The position numbers and the translations under genes were made by a program. This document shows, piece after piece, positions 1 through 7,836 of a DNA stretch of 64,000 bases. How positions within the stretch are numbered: position 1 is the first letter of the stretch; every line of letters begins with the position of its first letter. Below the pieces are notes generated by a model, which saw only the letters and a program-made list of their open reading frames with translations, did not search any database and was not told where the DNA came from. The stretch is from Alcaligenes aquatilis (lineage in GTDB: Bacteria > Pseudomonadota > Gammaproteobacteria > Burkholderiales > Burkholderiaceae_B), in contig NZ_CP022390.1 in NCBI RefSeq assembly GCF_003076515.1, positions 1,054,001 to 1,118,000 of the forward strand, given 5' to 3'.

Positions 1-434
1 GCCAGATCAAAATCCTGCATCAGCACGCCAGGGCCTTCCAAATTGGTCTGACAATGTAGCTCCAGATCAGGGTGCTGGGACGCGAAATCGGCCAGAGCAC
101 CGGCGAATAAAACCGGCCCCACCTCCGATGGAATACAAATTCTTAAGCGGCCTGACAAACGGGTACGTTGATCCAGCAAATCCTGCTCAGCCTGCCTCAA
201 GGCTCCCCACCAAGGCTGGAGCGTGTCAAACAGGCCTTGGCCAACGCTGGTGAGACGCAGTTGCCGGGAACTGCGCTCCAGCAAACGCTGCCCAATCTGC
301 CGCTCCAGTTGCGCTACATAGCGGCTGACATTCGAGGTTGGTAAATCCAAGGCCTGTGCTGCAGCGGTAAAACTACCGCTCTCAGCAACTTGTACAAAAA
401 CCCGCAAGGCATTTAGATTCAGTTGGGAACTCAT
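1..434 (-). CDS. LysR-family transcriptional regulator (partial, C-terminus beyond window)
   Basis: Reading the minus strand from an ATG at 434 gives MSSQLNLNALRVFVQVAESG followed by a winged helix-turn-helix typical of LysR regulators (residues about 5-65, with SFTAAAQALDLPTSNVSRYV) and the start of the effector-binding domain. About 144 residues are present; the rest lies left of the window. The gene is divergent from the MFS transporter gene starting at 536, the usual arrangement of a LysR regulator with its target, so it probably controls that transporter. The effector is unknown. Confidence 0.88.
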   Translation of the reverse strand, partial: MSSQLNLNALRVFVQVAESGSFTAAAQALDLPTSNVSRYVAQLERQIGQRLLERSSRQLRLTSVGQGLFDTLQPWWGALRQAEQDLLDQRTRLSGRLRICIPSEVGPVLFAGALADFASQHPDLELHCQTNLEGPGVLMQDFDL

Positions 435-535
435 GGATTATCCCGGTTTTGATAAATAAACATTCAAATTATAGAGACTGCATATCAAAACCGAGAGAAG
501 TTAGGCTAAAGCCTTTCTTGTTGGTATCTATCACC

Positions 536-1732
536 ATGTCTGATTCTGACGTATGTCACCCCCGGCTTTGTGCCCATGCTGTGTCGTTCATCCAGTTTGT
601 TCATGCCCTGGAGTTTATGGCCTTAACGCCTTTGTTTGTCTGGATGGCAGTGGATTTTGATGTCCCTGCGACCTACGCCGGTTATGTCGCCTCCATCTAC
701 ATGGGGGCTGCCGCCTTGTCTGGCATATTGGCGGCACGCTGGATGCATCGAGTGGCTTTAAAGCCCTTGTTGCTACTGGCCCTGGTTCTGTTGGCCATGC
801 TCACAGCCTGGGGCGCGAACAGTTCTGCATTTGGACTATTTCTGATACTGCGCCTGGGCGCCGGTTTGCTCGGCGGTTTTCTGATGAGTGCAGCCATGGC
901 TTTGCTGCTGACTGACCTGAATGCCGAGCAACGGACCGACGCGATTGCGATTGTCGTCAGCGCATTTGCCCTGGTCAGCATTGTCGGAATGCCCGCCACC
1001 TTGCTCATCGCTGTGGAGCTGGGTTGGCGTATCGCCTTGCTGGTTCTGGCCGGACTTTGCTTGCTGGCTGCCGCGCTGGCCTATCGCTACCTGCCTTCAC
1101 GCACTCCCACATCCGCCCAGCAAGTACCTCAACTGTGTTTGGGAAAAGAGGCGTGGCGCTGGTTATGCTTGCCGGCTGTTGCACAAGCAGGGTCACTGCT
1201 GCTCATCCCGGTTCTGATCCCTGTTTTAACCTTGTGCTACGGCTCTGAGCTCAAACACATGCCAGCGACGTTCATTCTGGGTGGCGTTGCGGCTTGGCTG
1301 GCCTCACGTCTGTCCGCCATCGCTATCAAGAAATGGGGGCAGGTCCGAACATCTGAGCTGGGCACACTGCTTCTGATCCTGTCCTTGATCATGCTGGCCT
1401 TGAAATGGGGCACAGCCCAAGGATTCATGATTCTGTTCATGGCAGGCAGCTACATCCGTCTTGTGTGTGCCAGCGCTTGCAGTGCGAGCTATCCCAATCA
1501 CGTGCAGCGAGGTCGTTTCATGGCGCTACAAACTACAACGAACCATCTTGGCAGCTTTATTGCCTTGGCCCTTCCATCCACGATCTTGAGTGGTCAGGAC
1601 CTGTCTCTATCAGCGCTCTATACCTTGCTGTGTCTGATGGCACTTGTTGCTGTAGCCTTGCCTATTTTCCTGCGCAGCACTGTCGCCAGACTGAATCCCC
1701 ATCACGATCAGACACAGGCGGTGGATCACTAA
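536..1732 (+). CDS. MFS family transporter
   Basis: The product of 398 residues is almost entirely hydrophobic, with about 12 predicted membrane segments, and fits a major facilitator superfamily exporter of the AraJ/sugar-efflux kind. An in-frame codon allows a start at 449, but residues 1-29 of that version are polar and non-conserved in look, so the ATG at 536 (MSDSDVCHP) is preferred. It is transcribed away from the partial LysR gene and shares its promoter region. The substrate cannot be told from sequence; drug or sugar efflux is only a family-level guess. Confidence 0.8.
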   Translation: MSDSDVCHPRLCAHAVSFIQFVHALEFMALTPLFVWMAVDFDVPATYAGYVASIYMGAAALSGILAARWMHRVALKPLLLLALVLLAMLTAWGANSSAFGLFLILRLGAGLLGGFLMSAAMALLLTDLNAEQRTDAIAIVVSAFALVSIVGMPATLLIAVELGWRIALLVLAGLCLLAAALAYRYLPSRTPTSAQQVPQLCLGKEAWRWLCLPAVAQAGSLLLIPVLIPVLTLCYGSELKHMPATFILGGVAAWLASRLSAIAIKKWGQVRTSELGTLLLILSLIMLALKWGTAQGFMILFMAGSYIRLVCASACSASYPNHVQRGRFMALQTTTNHLGSFIALALPSTILSGQDLSLSALYTLLCLMALVAVALPIFLRSTVARLNPHHDQTQAVDH

Positions 1733-1861
1733 CACGCCTAACGCTCTACATCTGCTTACTGATCCCCAAAAGCACCTGGTTTAGGGTGGCAGATTAACGC
1801 TTGCATAAGCGTCTAAGGGAGGTCAATTACCGAACGGCATCACGTCAAAGGAGAGTCGCAT

Positions 1862-2623
1862 ATGGCTACGCACACCGCCAAACGCGCCAAGCTTTACCGC
1901 ATGGTGACGGCAGAACATATCTGCCCCTTCGGGCTGAAAGCACGCGCACTGCTCAAACGTAAAGGCTACGAAGTGGAAGATCACTGGCTTGAAAATCGGG
2001 AAGAGATCGATGCTTTCAAGGCCCAACATCACGTCCGCACCACACCGCAAACTTTTATCGATGCAAAGCGGATAGGGGGCTACGACGAACTGGTCGAGCA
2101 CTTCGGCGGGACAGTCAAAGACAAGGATGCTGTCAGCTACACACCTGTAATCGCCTTATTGATGATGGCTGCCTTGATGGCTCTGGCCGTTTCCTGGGCG
2201 ACCTTTGAGCAAATCGTGCGCCTTCAGACACTAGAGTGGTTTATTGCCATTGCCATGTGTTTGTTGGCCGTGCAAAAACTCAAAGATGTGGATGGCTTTG
2301 CCACCATGTTTCTTAACTACGACTTGCTCGCCCAGCGATGGGTGCGCTACGCCTACCTGTATCCCTTTGGCGAAGCCTTGGCAGGCGTGTTGATGTTGGC
2401 TGGTGCCATGATGTGGCTGTCGGTGCCCATTGCATTAGTGATTGGCAGCATTGGGGCCTGGTCTGTGTTCAAGGCCGTTTATATCGACAAACGTGAACTG
2501 AAATGCGCCTGCGTAGGTGGCGACAGCAAGGTTCCTCTGGGCTTTGTATCCCTGACTGAAAACCTGATGATGGTTGCGATGGCGGTATGGATGATGATCA
2601 AGCCATTCTTGCTGGGCACGTAA
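1862..2623 (+). CDS. Glutaredoxin-MauE fusion membrane protein
   Basis: A strong Shine-Dalgarno (AAAGGAG) precedes the ATG. Residues about 8-83 form a glutaredoxin-like thioredoxin fold with a monothiol CPFG active site (Cys21), a TPQTF cis-proline segment near residue 62 and a GGYDEL helix start. Residues about 90-250 contain four hydrophobic segments resembling the MauE/DoxX-type domain that in methylamine utilisation helps deliver reducing power for disulfide chemistry. A CAC pair (Cys215 and Cys217) sits in a loop before the last segment. No mau genes are nearby, so methylamine oxidation is unlikely; a membrane thiol-redox role is inferred. Confidence 0.75.
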   Translation: MATHTAKRAKLYRMVTAEHICPFGLKARALLKRKGYEVEDHWLENREEIDAFKAQHHVRTTPQTFIDAKRIGGYDELVEHFGGTVKDKDAVSYTPVIALLMMAALMALAVSWATFEQIVRLQTLEWFIAIAMCLLAVQKLKDVDGFATMFLNYDLLAQRWVRYAYLYPFGEALAGVLMLAGAMMWLSVPIALVIGSIGAWSVFKAVYIDKRELKCACVGGDSKVPLGFVSLTENLMMVAMAVWMMIKPFLLGT

Positions 2624-2690
2624 ACAACCGGCGCCTCATCGCCCCGCAGCAGAAAACGGCGTCTAGCGGGCTACGACGGTACTGTGGTTT

Positions 2691-3479
2691 TTACAGCTCC
2701 GCAGGTTCCCCACGCAAAAAGGCCTGGGCCCGCTGCGCCATGATGGCTTCACGGCGAACAAAATCCGCCACAAAGTCATTCACGGGGTGGTGGTGCAAGC
2801 TGTAAGGGGAATCCCACTGGACAATTTTGCCAGCCTGCATCACGCCAATACGATCAGCAATCGCAAACGCTTCAGCCTGATTATGGGTCACTAAAATCGC
2901 AGTCATACCTGCGCCTTTCAGAATGTCGCGCACCTCGAACGCAAGACGCTCGCGAGTATCTACATCCAGATTAGAAAAAGGTTCATCGAGCAATAGCAGG
3001 GAAGGCTTGGGGGCCAAGGCCCGTGCCAAAGCCACGCGCTGCTGCTGCCCCCCCGACAACTCATGCGGATAGCGCTGCGCCAAGCGGGCCAGATCCACCA
3101 GTTCCAGCATCTCCAGCACTCGGGCCTGACGCTGAGCTTTATCCCATTTACGCAGGCCAAAGGCCACGTTCTTTTCTACCGTCAAGTGAGGAAAAAGGGC
3201 GTAATCCTGGAACATCATGCCCACATGGCGATCTTCTGGTGGCACTTGATGAGAAACAGCCGACAAGACATGGCCATTTAACAGAATATGTCCGGCACGC
3301 AAAGGCTCGAAACCGGCAATGGCTCGCAAGACCGTGGTCTTGCCGCAGCCCGATGCACCTAGCAGACAGCCAATCTCCCCTTGGGGCAGGTGCAGGCTGA
3401 GCTGATCAACAACCGGTCGAAAGCCTTCAGACGTTTCATAAGACAGGGTAATTGCCTGCAAATCCAGAAAATCATTCAT
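2691..3479 (-). CDS. fbpC: Ferric iron ABC transporter ATP-binding protein
   Basis: The 262-residue product has a Walker A (GASGCGKTT, about residues 40-48), ABC signature LSGGQQQR, Walker B LLLLDEPFSNLD and the switch histidine in LVTHNQAEA. It matches the FbpC/AfuC ATPases that power periplasmic ferric-iron import, though it is shorter than typical members with a full C-terminal regulatory domain. It overlaps the permease gene by 4 bases (ATGA-type coupling), so the two are translated together. It is the last gene of the minus-strand fbpA-fbpB-fbpC operon. Confidence 0.88.
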   Translation of the reverse strand: MNDFLDLQAITLSYETSEGFRPVVDQLSLHLPQGEIGCLLGASGCGKTTVLRAIAGFEPLRAGHILLNGHVLSAVSHQVPPEDRHVGMMFQDYALFPHLTVEKNVAFGLRKWDKAQRQARVLEMLELVDLARLAQRYPHELSGGQQQRVALARALAPKPSLLLLDEPFSNLDVDTRERLAFEVRDILKGAGMTAILVTHNQAEAFAIADRIGVMQAGKIVQWDSPYSLHHHPVNDFVADFVRREAIMAQRAQAFLRGEPAEL

Positions 3480-5140
3480 GATGCGCGTGGGCCAGAGGCC
3501 ATCAATTGAGTACGTGCCAATAAAATAACGGGGATCAAACCAGCCAAAACAATGGCCAAGGCGGCAACGGCGCCTTCCTCGTAAGTCCCACGAGCCGCTT
3601 CCGCATACAGCCAGGTTGCCAATGTCTCGAAATTCATCGGGCGCAGCAACAAGGTAGCGGGTAGCTCCTTCATGGCATCAACAAAAATAAGCAGGGCAGC
3701 GGCGCCCATCGCGGGGCGCAGCAAGGGCAAATGTACGCGTTTTAACGTACCTGCCGGAGACTCCCCCAATAAACGGGAAGCCTGTTCCAGGGAAGCTGGA
3801 ATACGAGCCAGTCCGGCTTCAATACCGCCAATCGAAATTGCCAGAAAGCGCAAGGTATAGGCCAAGACCAAAGCCAGGGTCGAGCCCATCAACAACAAAC
3901 CTGTGGCAGAGACGCCAAACCAGGACATGATTTGATTGTAGAAAGAGTCAAACAGGACCAAGGGAGTCAACAGTCCAATTGCCAGTACAGTCCCTGGAAT
4001 GGCGTAACCTAGGCTGCTGACACCGGCCAGAAAACGGGCCAGACGTGGTTTGCGTCCCGAACGTACCGCACGAGCTGCCCAGGCGACGACCAGACCACAG
4101 GTCAAAGTCGCCACGGTTGCCAGCGCGGCGATATACAAGGTGTTCCAGGCACTGCTCAGTAATTGCGCCGACACGCCACCTGCCAAAGCCACATGCTTGA
4201 TCGTCTCATTTAACAAATACAGGGACGGGGCAATAAAACCCACCAACACAGGCGCCAACCCCAAAGCAATAGCGATACACGCTGCCGAACCTTTCAGCCT
4301 GGTGGGTCGGATAGGTTCAGAGCGCTGATTACTGGAGTAAGCCTGGCGACGGCGACCATAGCGCTCGATGCTGATCAGCGCCGCAACCAGACAGAGCATG
4401 GAAACAGCAATTTGTGCCGCACCTGCCAAATCAGAACGTGTCACCCACGTGGTGTAGATAGACACCGTCAAGGTCTGTACGCCCAGGAACTCGGAAGCAC
4501 CGATATCATTCAGCGTTTCCAGCAAGGCCAGACTGACGCCCACTGCGATGGCCGGTCGAGCCATGGGCAAAACAACACGGAAAAACACACTGCGGCCCGA
4601 CTCCCCCATAATGCGTGCCGCCTCCAGCAAACTGGCCGATTGGGTGGCAAACATAGCCCGTGTACTTAGATAGACGTAGGGATAAAGTACCGAACCCAAC
4701 AGGAAAATCGCACCACCCAAAGAGCGCAAATCCGGCAAACGAAACTCACGCGGGCTGCTATAGCCCAAAACATAACGAATGGCCGATTGAATCGGACCGA
4801 TCGGATGTAACAAATCCAGGTAAGCAAAGGCCACGATATAGGTTGGCACCGCCAGAGGCAGCAATAATGCCCATTGCAAAATCCGCCGTCCGGGAAACTC
4901 GTAGGCGGTAATCAGCCAGGCGGATCCCACTCCCAAACAGCTCACTACTACCCCCACGCCCAACAGCAGCAGCAAGGTATTACTCATTGCATGGGGGAGA
5001 ACAAACTGGAACAGGTGTGACCAGTGCTCGGTCGAGCCGCCTAAGGCGTGGGTCAGCAAAGTAATCACGGGCGCTGCCACAATCAGGGCAATCACAGCGG
5101 CAGCCAGGGACCAAAGGGGCAGACGACGAAAAAAAGGCAT
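3476..5140 (-). CDS. fbpB: Ferric iron ABC transporter permease (two fused membrane domains)
   Basis: At 554 residues with about 12 membrane segments this is the FbpB/SfuB kind of permease, in which two binding-protein-dependent transport domains are fused in one chain. EAA-type loops are visible in both halves (EAARIMGESG near residue 175 and EQASRLLGES near residue 450), where the ATPase docks. It lies between the binding-protein gene (gap of 94 bases with a hairpin) and the ATPase gene, which it overlaps. Confidence 0.9.
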   Translation of the reverse strand: MPFFRRLPLWSLAAAVIALIVAAPVITLLTHALGGSTEHWSHLFQFVLPHAMSNTLLLLLGVGVVVSCLGVGSAWLITAYEFPGRRILQWALLLPLAVPTYIVAFAYLDLLHPIGPIQSAIRYVLGYSSPREFRLPDLRSLGGAIFLLGSVLYPYVYLSTRAMFATQSASLLEAARIMGESGRSVFFRVVLPMARPAIAVGVSLALLETLNDIGASEFLGVQTLTVSIYTTWVTRSDLAGAAQIAVSMLCLVAALISIERYGRRRQAYSSNQRSEPIRPTRLKGSAACIAIALGLAPVLVGFIAPSLYLLNETIKHVALAGGVSAQLLSSAWNTLYIAALATVATLTCGLVVAWAARAVRSGRKPRLARFLAGVSSLGYAIPGTVLAIGLLTPLVLFDSFYNQIMSWFGVSATGLLLMGSTLALVLAYTLRFLAISIGGIEAGLARIPASLEQASRLLGESPAGTLKRVHLPLLRPAMGAAALLIFVDAMKELPATLLLRPMNFETLATWLYAEAARGTYEEGAVAALAIVLAGLIPVILLARTQLMASGPRAS

Positions 5141-5176
5141 TATGAAAGGCTAGGTATTACAGGCGCTTAAATGCGC

Positions 5177-5215
5177 GACGACCGCCGCTCTGATTTCTCA
5201 AAGCTGGCGGTCGTA
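5177..5215 (-). promoter_or_regulatory. Intergenic hairpin between fbpA and fbpB
   Basis: Arms at 5178-5186 and 5206-5214 (ACGACCGCC / GGCGGTCGT) are perfect complements around a 19-base loop, in the gap between the binding-protein stop and the permease start. No long U-run follows on the minus strand before fbpB. Such hairpins commonly protect or attenuate mRNA so that the binding protein is made in excess over the membrane parts; that role is inferred here. Confidence 0.5.
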
Positions 5216-5234
5216 GAAAAAGAGTAGGGCGATT

Positions 5235-6278
5235 TTAATTGTCGAAGCCAACTTTATCCACCAACTCGCTGGCTTGCTTGCGGTGTTTGGCAATTTCAGT
5301 CAGAGGCAAAGGATCAATCGTCATGGGGCCGAAGCTGGCAACAACAGGATCCAGCTCAACGCCAGCGCGTACCGGGTATTCGTAATTGGCCTTGGCGTAC
5401 AGGCTCTGGGCTTTTTCGGAAACCAGGTACTCCAGCAGTTTGACGGCATTGTCTTTATTAGGAGAATGCTTGGCCACGGCGGCACCGGAGATGTTCACGT
5501 GTGTGCCACCGCCTTTGGTATCGGCAAAAGTTGGGCGGACCACATTGATCGCTTCACCCCATTTGTAGGAGTCGCTACCGGGTTCAGCATTTTTCATGCG
5601 GCCCACGTAGTAAGCATTGGCGATACCGATATCACAAATGCCGCCCAGAATATCGCGGGCTACATCGCGGTCACCACCGGCTGCCTTGCGGCCCAGATTG
5701 TCTTTCACACCGCGCAGCCACTGCTCGGTTGCTGGTGCACCGTTATGGGCAATCATGGCAGCGACCAAAGCCGTGTTGTAAGGGTGCTGACCGGAACGGA
5801 TACACACTTTGCCTTTCCATTTAGGATCGGCGAAATCCTCGTAGTGAATGCTTTTTACATCCACATCCTTGGCCACATACGCCACACGATCGCGCAGAGA
5901 CAGGGAATACCACTGCTTATCGGCACCACGCAAATTGGCAGGAATCGCACTGTCCAAGGTGGCGGACTCAACAGGCTGGGTAATACCAGCCTCGACCAGA
6001 TCGAGCAGATTACCAATATCTACCGTCATCAAAATATCAGCAGGGGACTTGTCGCCTTCGGTTTTCACGCGCTCGATCAAACCGTCTTTGACAAACACGG
6101 TATTGACCTTCACGCCCGTGTCCTTGCTGAAGGTTTCCAGCAGGGGAGTGATCAAGCCGGGTTCACGTGTGGTGTAGAGGTTGACTTCGCCAGAGGCAAA
6201 AGCGGCCATCGACATGGTGCCCATCGCGGACAGAAGCAAGGCTTGGGTCAGGGCACGACTACGAAGAGTAAAGCGCAT
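5235..6278 (-). CDS. fbpA: Ferric iron ABC transporter periplasmic binding protein
   Basis: The 347-residue product starts with a Sec signal peptide (MRFTLRSRALTQALLLSAMG, cleaved after AFA-SG) and continues as an FbpA/AfuA-type solute-binding protein: EVNLYTTREP at the mature start, and a YYVGRM tyrosine segment near residue 225 of the kind that coordinates iron in this family. A GTG nine bases upstream is possible, but TGGAGTG is better spaced for the ATG at 6278. First gene of the operon; a Fur-like site lies about 60 bases upstream. Confidence 0.9.
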   Translation of the reverse strand: MRFTLRSRALTQALLLSAMGTMSMAAFASGEVNLYTTREPGLITPLLETFSKDTGVKVNTVFVKDGLIERVKTEGDKSPADILMTVDIGNLLDLVEAGITQPVESATLDSAIPANLRGADKQWYSLSLRDRVAYVAKDVDVKSIHYEDFADPKWKGKVCIRSGQHPYNTALVAAMIAHNGAPATEQWLRGVKDNLGRKAAGGDRDVARDILGGICDIGIANAYYVGRMKNAEPGSDSYKWGEAINVVRPTFADTKGGGTHVNISGAAVAKHSPNKDNAVKLLEYLVSEKAQSLYAKANYEYPVRAGVELDPVVASFGPMTIDPLPLTEIAKHRKQASELVDKVGFDN

Positions 6279-6336
6279 GATCAACACTCCAAAAACAGAC
6301 GGAAATAACGTTAAAACCGATACGAGGCCGGAAAAT

Positions 6337-6355
6337 GTGAATGATTATCAAACGT
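6337..6355. promoter_or_regulatory. Possible Fur box upstream of fbpA
   Basis: GTGAATGATTATCAAACGT matches 11 of 19 positions of the Fur consensus, including a solid central core (AATGATTATC). It lies upstream of the iron-uptake operon, where Fur repression is expected. The outer arm is poorly conserved, so this is a candidate only. The 309-base gap 6279-6587 also holds the upstream region of fpr, with a TACAAT at 6526-6531 as a possible -10 element. Confidence 0.35.
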
Positions 6356-6587
6356 ATGCAGAAACTAGGCAAGAGCTATTTGACATACAAGCCCACTCAC
6401 CAGCTAAAAATCGCCGTGTCATCCACGCCAAAGCAGAAAAAAGCAGATCCCAGAACTTAATGGTAAGTCCTGATTGCGATCAAATCGTATCGGTGAATGA
6501 GCATGGATTTACCGAGGGAACTCGGTACAATGGGCAAATATTTGCTTACTGATCCGGGCGATATTGCCCCTTTAGACGATACCTACC

Positions 6588-7364
6588 ATGGCAGCTTTCA
6601 ATACCGAACAAGTGCTCAGCGTCCACCACTGGAATGACACCCTGTTCTCATTTACCACCACCCGCGACGCCGCCCTGCGTTTTCATAATGGGCACTTTGT
6701 AATGATCGGTCTGGAAGTTGATGGCAAGCCGCTGATGCGCGCTTACAGTATTGCCAGCGCCAACTACGAAGAAAACCTGGAGTTTCTCAGCATCAAGGTA
6801 CAGGATGGCCCCTTGACCTCGCGCCTGCAGCACTTGAAGGAAGGCGATACCATTCTGGTCAGCCGCAAACCCGTTGGCACTCTGGTTATTGACGACCTGC
6901 GCGCAGGTCGCAATCTGTTCTTGTTTGGTACCGGCACCGGTCTGGCTCCCTTCATGAGCATCATCAAGGACCCCGACACCTACGAGCGTTTTGAAAAAGT
7001 CGTACTGGTTCACGGCGTACGTTTCGTCAGCGAATTGGCCTACTCCGATTTCATCCAGAACGAATTGCCACAGAACGAATACTTTGGTGAAGTGGTACGC
7101 GAAAAACTGCTGTATTACCCCACCGTTACCCGCGAAGCGTTTCGCAATACCGGCCGAATTACCGATCTGATCGAAACGGGCAAGCTGTGTGAAGACCTGG
7201 GCATTCCTCAACTGGATCCCGCTCAGGATCGCGCCATGCTGTGCGGTAGCCCAGCTATGTTGGCCGACATTAGCGCCATGCTCGATAAACGCGGTTTTGA
7301 AGTGTCGCCCGGTGTTGGTCAGCCCGGTGACTACGTAATTGAACGCGCCTTCGTGGAAAAATAA
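6588..7364 (+). CDS. fpr: Ferredoxin--NADP(+) reductase
   Basis: The 258-residue product has the FAD-binding motif RAYSIAS (about residues 51-57), the NADP-binding motif GTGTGLAPF (about 112-120) and a C-terminal NADP-site CGSPAML segment, ending in ERAFVEK as in subclass I bacterial FPRs. It passes electrons between NADPH and ferredoxin or flavodoxin in the cytoplasm and is linked to oxidative-stress defence and Fe-S repair. It stands alone upstream of ridA and near oxyR. Confidence 0.93.
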   Translation: MAAFNTEQVLSVHHWNDTLFSFTTTRDAALRFHNGHFVMIGLEVDGKPLMRAYSIASANYEENLEFLSIKVQDGPLTSRLQHLKEGDTILVSRKPVGTLVIDDLRAGRNLFLFGTGTGLAPFMSIIKDPDTYERFEKVVLVHGVRFVSELAYSDFIQNELPQNEYFGEVVREKLLYYPTVTREAFRNTGRITDLIETGKLCEDLGIPQLDPAQDRAMLCGSPAMLADISAMLDKRGFEVSPGVGQPGDYVIERAFVEK

Positions 7365-7406
7365 TCCCGCCAAGATCTGTTAATTTTAGCTATAGGCGCT
7401 TAAACT

Positions 7407-7434
7407 CTGATAGTACAACACTCATCAGAGGTTT
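7407..7434 (+). promoter_or_regulatory. Hairpin overlapping the ridA ribosome binding site
   Basis: CTCTGAT and ATCAGAG arms about 12 bases apart lie directly before ridA, and the right arm contains the AGAGG Shine-Dalgarno core. Folding would hide the ribosome binding site, so translation could be modulated. The stem is short (7 bp), so this may be fortuitous. Confidence 0.3.
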
Positions 7435-7437
7435 CTT

Positions 7438-7824
7438 ATGACTAAGCAAGTTGTCTTCACCGATGCCGCTCCGGCAGCTGTAGGCCCATACTCTCAGGCC
7501 ATTATCGCTTCGGGCGGCAAGACAGTATTCCTGTCTGGCCAAATCGGTCTGGAGCCTGCCACTGGCGAACTGGTATCTGAAAATTTTGAAGGTCAGGTAC
7601 GCCAGGCATTTGCCAACCTGGAAGCTGTGGTCAAAGAAGCTGGCGCTAATCTGGGTGACATCGTCAAACTGACTTTGTTTTTGACCGACCTGTCCCGCTT
7701 TGCCAGCGCCAACGCCATCATGGCCGAACTGATTCCCCAGCCTTTCCCTGCACGCTCCACCATCGGTGTGGCCAGCCTGCCCAAAGGCGCTCAGTTCGAG
7801 GTCGAGGCTATCCTCAATTTCTAA
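7438..7824 (+). CDS. ridA: RidA family 2-iminobutanoate/2-iminopropanoate deaminase
   Basis: The 128-residue length and the motifs GPYSQAI, FLSGQIGLEP and PARSTIGVASLPKGAQFEVEA near the C-terminus (with the substrate-binding arginine in PARS) are those of the RidA/YjgF family. These trimeric cytoplasmic enzymes hydrolyse reactive enamines and imines released by PLP-dependent dehydratases. It lies 12 bases upstream of recG and is probably cotranscribed with it. Confidence 0.93.
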   Translation: MTKQVVFTDAAPAAVGPYSQAIIASGGKTVFLSGQIGLEPATGELVSENFEGQVRQAFANLEAVVKEAGANLGDIVKLTLFLTDLSRFASANAIMAELIPQPFPARSTIGVASLPKGAQFEVEAILNF

Positions 7825-7836
7825 AGACGTATTGCC

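Noticed and set aside
5274..6308. A 344-codon plus-strand frame across fbpA
   Set aside because: It is antisense to FbpA and shows no protein family features.
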